Source: DATJLY01 sp963773665 | Lineage (GTDB): Bacteria; Pseudomonadota; Alphaproteobacteria; ATCC43930; CGMCC-115725 | Reading direction: 5' to 3' | Assembly (NCBI GenBank): GCA_963773665.1 | Contig: CAVZBZ010000002.1 | Location: 434,001 to 498,000, forward strand | DNA: 64,000 nt | Shown here: positions 1-9,269 of the stretch, piece after piece | Layout of the letters: the number at the start of each line of letters is the position of its first letter | Numbering within the stretch: position 1 is the first letter of the stretch | The notes under the pieces: generated by a model | Seen by the model: the letters and a program-made list of their open reading frames with translations, nothing else | Database searches by the model: none | What the model was told of the DNA's origin: nothing | Translations under genes and position numbers: made by a program

Positions 1-1
1 G

Positions 2-401
2 CTCGCGAATGGGGGGAGCCTTCCGCCCAAGGGGCGCCTTACGCTCGCCGCCGGCCGGTTCGAGCTCGGGCCGCAGGATGCCCAGGTCGGCGGGCTCGCC
101 GGAGAGGGCGGCACGGTCGCCCTCGGCAGCCATGCTCTCGCTGTGGATCAGGAAGACGACTCGGAGTTCCAAGGCGCGATCGGCGGCTCCGGCCGGTTCG
201 TCAAGGCCGGGTCCGGACGTTCTCGTGCTCAAGGCTGATATCGGCTGGACCGGCGGGACCATGGTTACGGGCGGTGTGCTCGAGCTGGCGGGGACGGGGC
301 AGGGGGTAGAGATCCATGGCCCGGTCGTATTGCAGGGGGGTGCGCTCGTGACGCCTGGCGTACGGCTCGGCACGCGCCCGGGAACGGGCCCCGCACAATA
401 A
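2..401 (+). pseudogene. Autotransporter-type passenger fragment, frameshifted, cut by window edge
   Basis: The frame starting at base 2 reads an open Gly-rich stretch containing FQGAIGGSGRFVKAGSG and stops at 236-238. The next frame then continues with GWTGGTMVTGGVLELAG and stops at 399-401. Together they match the passenger-associated repeat of autotransporters (GxGxLxKxGxGxLxLxGxxxxTGGTxVxxGxL), with a one-base shift near 211-222. No beta-barrel domain follows, so this is either the end of a passenger whose barrel is absent or a decayed gene. The 5' part lies outside the window. The shift may be a sequencing error, since other genes here carry similar ones. The family call rests on the repeat pattern alone. 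Confidence 0.45.
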
Positions 402-636
402 CCCGAAATAACTTAGGGGCATCGTTAACACTTTCCACGGGCGATTTCGGGCGGTTCTTCTGTATAGGGCGTTGCGGCGACAGCGACCGGCAATCGATTC
501 CGGCCTGTGAAATTCAATTGACTTAAAGCCCCAGCATTGTTCTGCTAGTTAAAATTTCGCAACCCGCGGCGAGAGGGGGCAAGGGTTTGCTCGACCGCGG
601 GGCCCAATGACCGGGTCCGGCGGAGGATGGGAAGCG

Positions 637-1461
637 GTGTCACTAACCGTGCGGTTTTGGGGTGTGCGGGGCAGCATCGCCGTGCCGGGACCCAGTACCG
701 CCCGCTATGGCGGTAACACGTCGTGCATCGAGGTGCGCTGCGACGACAAGCTGTTCATTCTTGATGCGGGGACCGGCATCCGCGCGCTTGGCGGCGCGCT
801 GCTCTCGAGCGGCGCGTCGATCGAGGCGGACATGCTGTTCACCCACACGCACATCGACCATGTCTGCGGCATTCCGTTCTTCGCGCCGTTCTATCTGCCC
901 GGCAACCGCTTTCACATGTGGCTTGGCGGGCTGCAGAAGGGCTGGGGCATCGAGCAGGCGCTGCGCCAGATCATGCAGGCGCCAATGTTTCCCGTGGCGC
1001 TCGACATCTTCAAGGCCGAGCTGATCTTCAACGATTTCCACAGCGGCGACGAGATCACGACGCAGTCAGGCTTCACGATCAAGACCGCGCCGCTCAATCA
1101 TCCGGGCGGTGCGACCGGCTATCGTATCGAGCATCGCGGCCGCTCGCTCGCCTATATCACCGACACCGAGCACAAGCCGCCCGACCGCGACAAAAACATC
1201 CTCAATCTCATCCGCGACGTCGATCTCATGATCTACGACTGCACCTATACGGATGAGGAATTTCCGCGCTATGTCGGCTGGGGCCACTCGACCTGGCAGG
1301 AAGCGATCCGCGTCGCCGATGCCGCAAATGTGAAGCAGCTCGCCGTGTTCCACCACGATCCGGGCCACGACGACGATTTCATGGACAAGGTGGCGCAAAA
1401 GGCGGAACACGCGCGCCCGGGCACGATCATCGCCCGCGAAGGCGTGGTCATCGAGCTTTAG
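637..1461 (+). CDS. MBL-fold metallohydrolase (cyclic phosphodiesterase-like)
   Basis: Metallo-beta-lactamase fold hydrolase of about 274 aa. The zinc ligand motif HTHIDH is intact, the N-terminal LTVRFWGVRGSI is typical of the phosphoribosyl-cyclic-phosphodiesterase-like branch, and downstream ligands are visible at NHPGG, DTEH and FHHDP. GTG at 637 is preferred because GGAGG lies ten bases upstream; an ATG at 607 has no such site. The substrate cannot be read from sequence: relatives act on cyclic nucleotides or other phosphodiesters. It stands alone, convergent with the next gene, from which it is separated by only six bases. Confidence 0.85.
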   Translation: MSLTVRFWGVRGSIAVPGPSTARYGGNTSCIEVRCDDKLFILDAGTGIRALGGALLSSGASIEADMLFTHTHIDHVCGIPFFAPFYLPGNRFHMWLGGLQKGWGIEQALRQIMQAPMFPVALDIFKAELIFNDFHSGDEITTQSGFTIKTAPLNHPGGATGYRIEHRGRSLAYITDTEHKPPDRDKNILNLIRDVDLMIYDCTYTDEEFPRYVGWGHSTWQEAIRVADAANVKQLAVFHHDPGHDDDFMDKVAQKAEHARPGTIIAREGVVIEL

Positions 1462-1467
1462 GCTCGC

Positions 1468-2478
1468 TCAAGCATCCTTGAGCGCCGGCATGACCTCGCG
1501 CCGGAACAGCTCGACCGAGCGCAGCGTCTCGGCGAGCGTGAGGTCGCCGAAGGCGAATTGGCCGACGCAATAATTGGCGCCGGTCTCCCGCATCTGTTTT
1601 TCGAGGAAATCGCGCACCGTCGCAGGCGATCCGGCGACGCCTTGCCCGACCCGTTGCAGCGTGTCGAAGTCGACGGGACGCGGATGCTGCTGCGCCCGTC
1701 CATGGCGCCGGAACAGGAACGTGAAGCTTTCGTGCCAGCGCGGATAGGCCCGCCGCGCGATCGCCAGCGCCTCGTCGTCGCTGTCCGCGAGAACGATGAA
1801 GCGGCCGAGACCGATCTTGGGCAAAGGATCGGCCGCGCCGTGGCATTCGCGCCACGCCTCGCGGAACCGGGCGATCGCCTTGGTCGTGGGCTCCGGCGGA
1901 TCGAGGCAAACGACGTGAAAGCGCGCCCGCGCTGCGCGCTCGGCGCTCTCGGGCGCATGAAGCCCATACCAGATCGGCGGATGCGGCCGTTGCAGCGGCC
2001 TGAGCTCCATCGGCACGCCCTTGAAGCGGAAGCGCTCTCCCTCGAAATCGAGCGACGGGCTCGTGAGCCCGGCGCGCACGAGCGCCAGCGCCTCGGCATA
2101 GACCGCTTGCGACTCGTCGGGATTTGCCCCGAAATACGACAACTCAACCGGCGAGGAACCGCGGCCGAACCCGATATCGAGCCGTCCGCCGCTCATCTGG
2201 TCGAGCATGCAGATCTCTTCGACGAGACGCAGCGGGTGATAAAGCGGCAAGGCAAAGACCATCGGACCGAAACGCAGGCGCTTCGTGCGCTGGGCGATGG
2301 CAGCGAGGAAAACGCTGGGGGAGGGCGCCATGCCGAGCGGCGTCGCGTGATGCTCGGCCAGATGATAGGAATAGAAGCCCGCGCGGTCGTAAGCTTCGAT
2401 GATCCTGAGCCGTGCTTCGTAATACTCGGCAAGCGGCAGGTCGTTGCGGTCGAGATGGTCGAAAACGCCGAATTCCAT
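1468..2478 (-). CDS. LLM-class flavin-dependent oxidoreductase
   Basis: 336-aa bacterial-luciferase-like monooxygenase (TIM barrel, uses reduced F420 or FMN). Typical signatures are the N-terminal MEFGVFDHLDRND, the AEHHATPLGMAPSP segment, the LRFGPMVFALPLYHPLRLVEE block and RLDIGFGRGSS. Length is usual for the family. The substrate is unknown. It converges on the upstream MBL gene, and about 130 bp separate its start from the divergent rpmF. Confidence 0.9.
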   Translation of the reverse strand: MEFGVFDHLDRNDLPLAEYYEARLRIIEAYDRAGFYSYHLAEHHATPLGMAPSPSVFLAAIAQRTKRLRFGPMVFALPLYHPLRLVEEICMLDQMSGGRLDIGFGRGSSPVELSYFGANPDESQAVYAEALALVRAGLTSPSLDFEGERFRFKGVPMELRPLQRPHPPIWYGLHAPESAERAARARFHVVCLDPPEPTTKAIARFREAWRECHGAADPLPKIGLGRFIVLADSDDEALAIARRAYPRWHESFTFLFRRHGRAQQHPRPVDFDTLQRVGQGVAGSPATVRDFLEKQMRETGANYCVGQFAFGDLTLAETLRSVELFRREVMPALKDA

Positions 2479-2612
2479 GCCTGTCCCCGTTCAGCGCGCG
2501 ATGGTAAGGTGGGACCATCGGCTTGGGCAACGGTCTCGCGCCCCGCGGCGGTTGCCAGCGCCCGCGATTTTCGCTACTTACTTCCGGCCAATCACACCCC
2601 GAGTTCGAGCTC

Positions 2613-2801
2613 ATGGCGGTTCCGAAAAAGCGAGTATCGAGATCGCGGCGCAACATGCGCCGCTCGCATCATGCCCTGCCGCGCGCGAGCTATGCCGAAT
2701 GCTCGAATTGCGGCGAGATGAAGCGGCCGCACCACGTCTGTCCGGCGTGCGGTCATTACGACGGTCGCGAGGTAGTGGCGCGCGCCGCCGAATCGGCCTG
2801 A
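2613..2801 (+). CDS. rpmF: 50S ribosomal protein L32
   Basis: 62-aa L32 of the large ribosomal subunit. The start MAVPKKRVSRSRRNMRRSHH is diagnostic, and the four cysteines of the zinc ribbon are present (CSNCGEMK ... CPACGHY). The open frame extends further upstream, but ATG 2613 matches the conserved N-terminus. It heads the rpmF-plsX-fabH-ihfA-merR run, a familiar alphaproteobacterial order linking ribosome and membrane-lipid synthesis. Confidence 0.97.
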   Translation: MAVPKKRVSRSRRNMRRSHHALPRASYAECSNCGEMKRPHHVCPACGHYDGREVVARAAESA

Positions 2802-2829
2802 GTCCGCGGCGAGGGGGAAGGACCTCCCT

Positions 2830-3887
2830 TTGAGCGCCGAGATCACCATCGCGCTCGATGCCATGGGCGGCGACCGCGCCCCCGATGTCGTCCTACGGGG
2901 CGCGAGCATCGCGCTGCAGCGGTTTCCGCATGCCCGCTTCCTCCTGTACGGCGTCGAGCGGCGTCTTGTTACAACGCTCGACGAAGCTTCCGCGCCTTGC
3001 CGGCCGCGCCACGATCCACCACACCGACGATATCGTCACCGACGACGCGCGTCCCTCGGTTGCGCTCCGCACCGGGCGGCGCTCGTCGATGCGGCTTGCG
3101 ATCGACGCCGTGGCGTCGGGCGAGGCCGATTGCGTCGTGTCCGCCGGCAACACCGGCGCGCTCATGGCGATGGCGAAGTTCGGCTTGCGCATGCTGCCCG
3201 GCATCGACCGGCCGGCGATGGCGTCCTTCTTCCCGACGCAGCGCGGCGAGAGCGTGCTGCTCGACCTTGGCGCCAATGTCGATTGCGATGCCGAGAATCT
3301 CGTGCAGTTCGCGCTGATGGGCGATGTCTTCGCGCGTACCGTGCTGGGCCTCCTTCATCCGACGGTGGCGCTTCTCAATGTCGGTTCGGAGGAGGCGAAG
3401 GGCAACGACGCCGTGCGCGAGCGCCGCGCTTCGGCTCCGCGCGCCCGGCATACCCATCCGCTTTCAGGGCTTCGTCGAAGGCGACGGCATCGCCGCGGGC
3501 GCGGTCGACGTGATCGTCACCGACGGCTTCACCGGCAACATCGCCCTCAAGACCGCCGAAGGCACGGCGCGGCTCTTTACCGATTTTCTGCGCGCCTCGT
3601 TCCAAAGCTCGCTTACGGCACGGATCGGCTATCTTCTGGCGCACCGTGCGCTGCGCAAGCTGCGCTCGCGGCTCGATCCGCGGCGCTACAACGGCGCCGT
3701 GTTCCTCGGGCTCGACGGCATCTGCGTCAAGAGCCACGGCAGCGCCGATGCACTGGGCTTTGCCAACGCGATCGGCGTCGCCGTCGATATGAAAGTCAAC
3801 GGCTTCCTCGAGAAAATCCGCGACGGGCTCGCGCAATTGAGCGAAGCCTCGACGGCGCAGGACAAGCCTCAGTCGGCGGCGCTCTGA
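2830..3887 (+). CDS. plsX: Phosphate acyltransferase PlsX (two frameshifts)
   Basis: PlsX makes acyl-phosphate from acyl-ACP for phospholipid synthesis. The protein is spread over three frames: EITIALDAMGGDRAPDVVLRG from a TTG start at 2830 (GAAGGA upstream), then the core with VSAGNTGALMAMAK and LLDLGANVDCD, then VTDGFTGNIALKTAEGT, RYNGAVFLGL and IKSHG-like VKSHG to the stop at 3887. Shifts lie near 2990-3000 and 3418-3428. All conserved PlsX blocks are present once the shifts are bridged. The gene is normally essential and the shifts are single-base, so sequencing error is more likely than decay. fabH starts one base after its stop. Confidence 0.88.
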
Positions 3888-3888
3888 G

Positions 3889-4868
3889 ATGGCATTTCGC
3901 TCGTTCGTACTGGGCTGCGGCGGCTACCTGCCGGAACGGATTGTCAGCAATGCCGAGCTTGCCGAGCGGCTCGACACCTCCGATGAATGGATCGTGCAGC
4001 GCACCGGCATCCGGCAGCGCCACGTCGCGGCGCCCGGCGAACTCACCTCCGACCTTGCCGTGCGCGCCGCCGAGCGCGCGCTCGTCGCGGCCGGGCGCGA
4101 CGCCGCCGAGATCGACCTCGTCGTGGTCGCGACGGCGACGCCCGATCACACATTTCCCGCGACCGCGGCCAAGGTTGCGGCGCGCCTCGGCGTGCGGAGC
4201 GGCCATCCGGCCTTTGACGTGCAGGCGGTTTGCACCGGCTTCGTCTACGCGCTCGCCTGCGCCGACAATTTCCTGCGCCTTGGCCAGGCAAAGCGCGCGC
4301 TCGTGATCGGCGCCGAGACGTTCTCGCGCATCCTCGACTGGCAGGACCGAGGCACCTGCGTCCTGTTCGGCGACGGCGCCGGCGCAGTCGTGCTCGAGGC
4401 GCGGGCAGTCCCACGGCGGTGCGCGGCGAGCGCGGCATCCTTTCCACCCATCTCCACGCCGACGGCAGCGGCTATGAGCTGCTCTATGTCGATGGCGGCC
4501 CGTCCAGCACCGGCACATCGGGATTCCTGCGCATGGAGGGGCGGGAGATTTTCCGCCACGCGGTCGTGCGGCTCGCCGAGGTCGTGGACGAGGCGCTCGC
4601 CGCCAACGGCCTCGCGCCCAGCTCGCTCGACTGGCTCGTGCCGCACCAGGCGAATCGGCGCATCATCGACGCCATGGCGCGGAAACTCGGCCTCGACGCT
4701 GCCCGCGTCGTCGTCACGATCGATCGCCACGCCAATACGTCGGCCGCGTCGGTGCCGCTGGCGCTGGCCGAGGCTGCGGCGGACGGGCGGCTCCGTCCGG
4801 GACACCTCGTGCTCCTCGAGGCGATGGGCGGCGGACTCACCTGGGGCGCGGCGCTGGTCCGCTGGTAG
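3889..4868 (+). CDS. fabH: Beta-ketoacyl-ACP synthase III FabH (one frameshift)
   Basis: FabH condenses acetyl-CoA with malonyl-ACP to start type II fatty acid synthesis. The first frame carries DTSDEWIVQRTGIRQRH, the catalytic-cysteine region QAVCTGFVYAL, and LFGDGAGAVVLEA. After a one-base shift near 4405-4415 the next frame continues with RGERGILSTHLHADG, the catalytic His block VPHQANRRIID and the Asn block DRHANTSAASVPLAL, ending at the TAG at 4866-4868. The bridged product is about 325 aa, normal for FabH. As with plsX, an assembly indel is the simplest explanation. It lies directly downstream of plsX. Confidence 0.9.
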
Positions 4869-4962
4869 AGCCCAGGGGCCGATTCAAGAATTCCCTCCAA
4901 CGCTCTGTAATTGCAAATTTTCTACTCCCGGATTAGGGTTTGGATAAAACGGGAGGGCGGGG

Positions 4963-5292
4963 ATGGCAGCGCAGACCGTGACGCGCGCTCAGTTGAGCGA
5001 GGCGGTGTACCAGGAGGTCGGTTTGTCGCGCAACGAATCGGCCGCGCTGGTCGAGACCGTGCTCGCCGAAATCTCCGACGCCCTCGCGCGCGGCGAGATG
5101 GTCAAGATCTCCTCGTTCGGCAGTTTCGCCGTGCGGCGCAAAGGGCGGCGCATCGGCCGCAATCCCAAGACCGGAACCGAAGTGCCGATCAATCCGCGCC
5201 GCGTTCTCGTGTTCCGCGCCTCGCATGTGCTCAAGGATCAGATCAACGGCGCGCTCAGCAAGCAGCATCCGCGCCGTAGCGGGACGGCATGA
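4963..5292 (+). CDS. ihfA: Integration host factor subunit alpha
   Basis: 109-aa HU/IHF-family DNA-bending protein. The DNA-binding arm block GRNPKTGTEVPINPRRVLVF and the KISSFGSFAVRRK strand are typical of IHF alpha. The start has GGGAGG upstream (4951-4956). The stop overlaps the next start as ATGA (5289-5292), so ihfA and the merR-type gene are translationally coupled, the usual alphaproteobacterial arrangement. Confidence 0.95.
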   Translation: MAAQTVTRAQLSEAVYQEVGLSRNESAALVETVLAEISDALARGEMVKISSFGSFAVRRKGRRIGRNPKTGTEVPINPRRVLVFRASHVLKDQINGALSKQHPRRSGTA

Positions 5293-5723
5293 GATTGCCC
5301 GACCTGTTCGACGAACCCCGGCCGCAAGGCCCGCGACGGCACGCAAAGTCCGCCGAAGCTTTTCGTACGATCAGCGAGGTAGCCGGCGATCTTGAGGTGC
5401 CGCAGCATGTGCTGCGTTTCTGGGAATCGAAGTTCCCGCAGATCAAGCCGCTGAAGCGCGCCGGCGGCCGGCGTTATTACCGCCCGGACGACGTGGCGCT
5501 GCTGCGGCGGATTCGCCAGTGCCTCTACGACCAGGGCTACACGATCAAGGGCGTGCAGAAGCTTCTGCGCGAAGGCGCGCTGAAGCAAGACGCGCGGCCC
5601 GCGGCGCAGCCGCCGGCGCCGGCGCGCACGGTGAAATCGCCCAACTCTTTGCGCCAGGCGCTGCTCGACATCCGCAAGGAGCTCGTCGCACTGCGCGATA
5701 CGCTCGGCAAGGAGCGGCGCTGA
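5289..5723 (+). CDS. MerR-family transcriptional regulator
   Basis: 144-aa one-domain regulator. The MerR winged helix spans about residues 25-95, with RTISEVAGDLEVPQHVLRFWE and RRYYRPDDVALLRRI. A helical C-terminal tail (LRQALLDIRKELVALRDTL) should form the dimerising coiled coil. No effector-binding cysteine pattern is seen. Its target is unknown. The start overlaps the ihfA stop by four bases. Confidence 0.9.
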   Translation: MRLPDLFDEPRPQGPRRHAKSAEAFRTISEVAGDLEVPQHVLRFWESKFPQIKPLKRAGGRRYYRPDDVALLRRIRQCLYDQGYTIKGVQKLLREGALKQDARPAAQPPAPARTVKSPNSLRQALLDIRKELVALRDTLGKERR

Positions 5724-5841
5724 GTATATTTTTATCGCGTATTGGAGCCAAATCTTAAGCAGCCTTTGTTGCCGCAATGATCCTTTCGTGCCACCGTCGC
5801 ATGTAACCGCAAGTTGCCCGCAAAGAATTGGCGAGGCAGAG

Positions 5842-6027
5842 GTGGCACATTACCGGATGTTTCTGCTGGACGGTCGCGGGCACATTCTCGCGCGCGAGGA
5901 ATACGAAGCGTCGGACGACACCGACGCGATTGCGAAGGCGCGCGCCATCTTCGCCGAGCAATCGCATTACAACGGCTTCGAGGTCTGGCAGTTGAGCCGC
6001 GTCGTCCATCGCGAGGAGCGCACGTGA
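5842..6027 (+). CDS. Small conserved hypothetical protein
   Basis: 61-aa protein from GTG 5842, beginning VAHYRMFLLDGRGHILAREEY and ending in an acidic-to-basic helix (DDTDAIAKARAIFAEQ, FEVWQLSRVVHREE). This resembles small alphaproteobacterial proteins of the YRVYLLDxxGHI type, for which I know no function. GAGG occurs a few bases before the GTG. A start further upstream at 5788 would add a stretch without similarity to that pattern. Confidence 0.55.
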   Translation: MAHYRMFLLDGRGHILAREEYEASDDTDAIAKARAIFAEQSHYNGFEVWQLSRVVHREERT

Positions 6028-6050
6028 GCGCCCTGCGCGCGCCGGGTTGC

Positions 6051-6064
6051 TTGACCTGTATCAA
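6051..6064. promoter_or_regulatory. FNR/FixK-type box upstream of the host-attachment gene
   Basis: TTGAC-CTGT-ATCAA, a near-perfect dyad of the FNR/Anr/FixK type (consensus TTGAT-N4-ATCAA). Its centre is 57 bp before the ATG at 6115, fitting class II activation at about -41.5 with a short leader. Three further copies lie at 10211, 12135 and 15537. Confidence 0.65.
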
Positions 6065-6114
6065 GGCGATCCAGTAACTGACGCGTCATCCTCGGCTCGA
6101 AAAGGGGGATGTCG

Positions 6115-6573
6115 ATGGTGAAGCACAGGACTACCTGGATCGTACTGGCCGACGGCAGTCGCGCCTTGATCGTGAAGCGGCGGGAGATCGAGCCCGGCTT
6201 CGATGTCGTCGCCAACCTTGCATCGTCGGAGGCGCATGTTCCGTCGCATCTCCTCAAATCCGACAATCCCGGCCGCACGCAGGAAAGCCACAATTCCGCG
6301 CATCACGCGGTCGAGCCGCGCCACGACCCGCATGCCGAGCAACTGAAGTCCTTCCTCCATAGCGTCGCGCAATACCTGAATGCGCAAAACGCCGCCAATT
6401 CGTACGACAAGATCATCTTGTTCGCGCCGGCGCGCGCTCTCGGTCAGCTTCGCGAAATGCTGGATGACGGAACGCGGGCGAAGGTCCAGGTCGAGGCCGC
6501 GAAGGACCTGACCAAGATGCCGCTCGATGAGCTGCCGAAACACCTGGCGGCGCTCGACATGCCGGGCGCATAA
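6115..6573 (+). CDS. Host attachment-family protein
   Basis: 152-aa protein of the family named for attachment to plant cells (Host_attach domain). It begins MVKHRTTWIVLADGSRALIVKR, continues with DPHAEQLKSFLHSVAQYLN, and has a C-terminal KIILFAPARALGQLREML block, an organisation related to release-factor/eRF1-like folds. A strong AAGGGGG lies just before ATG 6115, so this start is preferred over 6109. The biochemical role is not established. A low-oxygen type box at 6051-6064 suggests FNR/FixK control, and an IS1380 element is inserted ten bases after the stop. Confidence 0.85.
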   Translation: MVKHRTTWIVLADGSRALIVKRREIEPGFDVVANLASSEAHVPSHLLKSDNPGRTQESHNSAHHAVEPRHDPHAEQLKSFLHSVAQYLNAQNAANSYDKIILFAPARALGQLREMLDDGTRAKVQVEAAKDLTKMPLDELPKHLAALDMPGA

Positions 6574-6582
6574 GGGCGCTAA

Positions 6583-8209
6583 CCTGCCTTATTCACGACG
6601 GTAGTGATTTTGGGTTGGCGGATGTAGCGTAATTCGTTGACTGCGCGCATGATTCTGTTGTCGAGACAGGGTCAATCCCGCGATCACGGAGCGCCACACC
6701 CGCCATGGACGAAGATAACCTCCTGCCGTTTTCGTTGCCAACGATTTGCCGCAAGAAGGCGGGCGTCGCTTTTGATGGCGGCCTTTTGTCGTCGAATGGC
6801 GGCGTTCTTGTGCTGCGCGATGTGGAGCGGCGTCTCGGACTTGCCGCGCGGTTGGGCCGATGCCTGATGGACCGACGCGATCCCGCGCGCACCCACCATG
6901 AGCTCATCGAGATGCTGCGACTGCGGATGTTTTTGATCGCGGCAGGCTATGAGGACGCCGACGACTGCGACAGTTTGCGTGCCGACCCCGTGTTCAAGAT
7001 GGCAGTCGGGCGTCTTCCGGAGAGCGGGAATGCGCTGTGCTCACAACCGACCATGTCGCGGCTGGAGAACGCGCCATCGAAGGTCGAGATCGCGCGGATG
7101 ATGGCCGCCATGGTCGATCTGTTCTGCGCGAGTTGGGCGTGCCCGCCCGCCGCGGTCACGCTCGACATCGACGATACGCTCGACCGGGTCCATGGGCACC
7201 AGCAACTCTCGCTCTTCAATGCGCATTACGACGAGCGCTGCTTCCTGCCGATCCATATTTACGAGGCTGGTTCCGGCAAGCCGGTCGCCGTCATCCTGCG
7301 CGAAGGCAAGACGCCGGGCGGCTCCGAAGTCCGTGCCATCATTAGGCACGTGACGCGCCACATCCGTCGGCACTGGCCCAAGACCCGCATCTGCTGGCGC
7401 GGCGACAGCCACTATGCCCGCCCCGAGGCCATGGCTTGGTGCGAGGAGAACGGCGTCGATTACGTCTTCGGGCTCGCCGGGAACGATGTGCTCCATGCCA
7501 AGGTGAGGGCTATTGCCGACGATCTCTGCGTGCGCCGCGCCGAGGCTGGCGAGGAAAAGCACCGGACCTGGACCGAGTTCCGCTATGCCGCCAAAAGCTG
7601 GACCAAGCCGCGCCGCGTCGTGGCCCGTCTCGAAGCCACTCCCCAGGGCTTCGATGCGCGCTATATCGTCACGACGCTCGAGGGCTCTGCCGGGCATCTC
7701 TACGAGATGATCTACTGCGCGCGCGGCCAAGCGGAGAACTTCATCAAGCTGCACAAGGCCCAGCTCGCCTCCGACCGGACCTCTTGCCGCAGCCCCCGCG
7801 CCAATCAGTTCCGGCTCATTCTCCACACCGCCGCCTACTGGCTGCTGCACACCCTGCGCGCCGCTGCGCCCAAGCGTTCGTGCTGGAAAACGGTCGAGTT
7901 CGGGACGTTGCGGCTTCGGTTGATCAAGATAGCCGCCCGCGTGGTCGAGGGCACAGCGCGCATCCGCGTCTGGTTGCCGACGGCTTGTCCGGACGCCGCG
8001 ATCTTCCGTTTGCTCGCTGGACGTTTTGCCGCTGCGGGGCCATGAAAACCGGGGCGCTGTCGCCCCGCCGAGCCCATCCCCGCAACCTCCAACCACCACA
8101 CAACCAGAACCGACATCGGCGCCACGAGCGACGCCACAAACCAGCGCGGCTACCGTGCTACGAATCGCCAGCGCCCGTCAAATCGCGCTACCGTGGTGAA
8201 TAGGTGCGG
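6583..8209. mobile_element. IS1380-family insertion sequence
   Basis: Complete 1,627-bp element. Its 22-bp imperfect terminal inverted repeats are 6583-6604 and 8188-8209, agreeing at the inner TATTCAC-ACGGTAG. It is flanked by a 4-bp direct repeat CTAA (6579-6582 and 8210-8213), the duplication size expected for IS1380. One transposase gene fills it. Sharp ends and an intact gene suggest recent insertion. Confidence 0.9.
6705..8045 (+). CDS. IS1380-family transposase
   Basis: 446-aa DDE transposase (DDE_Tnp_1 type). The catalytic blocks are VTLDIDDTLDRVHGHQQ with the first Asp region, the mid-domain ICWRGDSHYARPEAM, and the C-terminal CARGQAENFIKLHK that supplies the Glu, followed by the Arg-rich RTSCRSPRANQFRL. 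Length is normal and there are no stops. It is encoded inside the inverted repeats at 6583 and 8209. Confidence 0.93.
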   Translation: MDEDNLLPFSLPTICRKKAGVAFDGGLLSSNGGVLVLRDVERRLGLAARLGRCLMDRRDPARTHHELIEMLRLRMFLIAAGYEDADDCDSLRADPVFKMAVGRLPESGNALCSQPTMSRLENAPSKVEIARMMAAMVDLFCASWACPPAAVTLDIDDTLDRVHGHQQLSLFNAHYDERCFLPIHIYEAGSGKPVAVILREGKTPGGSEVRAIIRHVTRHIRRHWPKTRICWRGDSHYARPEAMAWCEENGVDYVFGLAGNDVLHAKVRAIADDLCVRRAEAGEEKHRTWTEFRYAAKSWTKPRRVVARLEATPQGFDARYIVTTLEGSAGHLYEMIYCARGQAENFIKLHKAQLASDRTSCRSPRANQFRLILHTAAYWLLHTLRAAAPKRSCWKTVEFGTLRLRLIKIAARVVEGTARIRVWLPTACPDAAIFRLLAGRFAAAGP

Positions 8210-8216
8210 CTAACTA

Positions 8217-9269
8217 GAGCGGGATTGTTTTGGCCGGAGTCGATTGGGGATTCCCGAATCGGGGGCGTTTCTGATTCAACATGCTGGCTGGGCGAAGGGG
8301 GCCGGCATGAATGGCAAAACCTTATTCGATGGATCTTCGCGAGCGGGTTGTTGCGGCGGTCGAGAACGAGGGGCTGTCGCGGCATGAAGCGGCGTCGCGG
8401 TTCGGGGTTGGCGTGAGCACGGCGATCGCCTGGGTGCGGCGCTTCCGGGAGACGGGGAGCGTGGTGCCGGGACAGATGGGCGGGCACAAGCCGAAGGCGA
8501 TCCGGGACGAGCATGAGGTTTGGCTGCGCGAGCGCATTCGCGAGCGCGATTTCACTTTGCGCGGGCTTGTCCGCGAACTCGCCGGGCGCGGCCTCAAGGC
8601 CGATTACACCGCGGTCTGGACGTTCGTTCACGCCGAGGAGTTGAGCTTCAAAAAAAACCGTGCTCGCCAGCGAACAGGATCGCCCCGACGTGGCGAGACG
8701 GCGAGCGCAGTGGAAAGCGCGTCAGAGGCGGATTGAACCGGCGCGCCTGGTCTTCATCGATGAGACCTGGACCAAGGACAACATGGCCCCGCTCCGGGGA
8801 TGGGGACCGCGCGGCCGGCGGCTGCGCGCCAAGGTGCCGCAGGCGCGCTGGAAGACCATGACCTTCCTGGCCGCGCTGCGGCACGATCGTATCGACGCGC
8901 CCTGGCTGCTCGATGCCCCGATCAACGGCCAGACCTTCCGGACCTATGTCGAGAAGGTTCTCGTCCCGACCCTGAGACCGGGCGACATCGTCATCATGGA
9001 CAATCTCGGCAGCCACAAGGGACGCGCCGTCCGTCACGCCATCCGTGCCGTCGGCGCCAAGCTCATCCTCCTGCCGAAATACTCGCCCGACCTCAACCCC
9101 ATCGAACAGCTCTTCGCCAAGCTCAAACACTTGCTGCGCAAAACCGCCGCGCGAAGCTTCGACGCCGTGACCGAAGCCATCGGACAGCTTCTCGGCAGCT
9201 TCACGCCGCAAGAATGCTCAAACTACTTCAGCAACTCCGGATATGGTCCCGCCTAATTCAATCCCGCTC
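8217..9269. mobile_element. IS630-family insertion sequence
   Basis: 1,053-bp element with terminal repeats reading GAGCGGGATTG at both ends (from 8217, and inverted to 9269). It is bounded by TA dinucleotides at 8215-8216 and 9270-9271, the target duplication of the IS630/Tc1-mariner group. It sits three bases beyond the CTAA duplication of the IS1380 element, and its right TA falls in the stop codon of the next gene. Confidence 0.9.
8311..9256 (+). CDS. IS630-family transposase, two frames joined at an A8 run
   Basis: The first frame (8311-8736) gives the N-terminal helix-turn-helix (MDLRERVVAAVENEG, RHEAASRFGVGVSTAIAWVRR). The second (8660-9256) gives the DDE domain with FIDETWTKDN, IIMDNLGSHKG and LPKYSPDLNPIEQLFAKLK. 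They overlap at eight consecutive A (8650-8657), a slippery run of the kind used by many IS630 members for programmed frameshifting. The fused product would be about 315 aa, normal for the family, so the element may be active. Confidence 0.9.

Noticed and set aside
518..546. Promoter TTGACT with a -10 near 541 upstream of the first MBL gene
   Set aside because: The -35 is good, but the only hexamer at 17-bp spacing (TCTGCT) is a poor -10, so it was not listed.
5724..5841. Possible tRNA after the merR-type gene
   Set aside because: Several alphaproteobacteria have tRNA-Pro here, but no cloverleaf can be folded; tRNA-Pro (GGG) is at 15680 instead.
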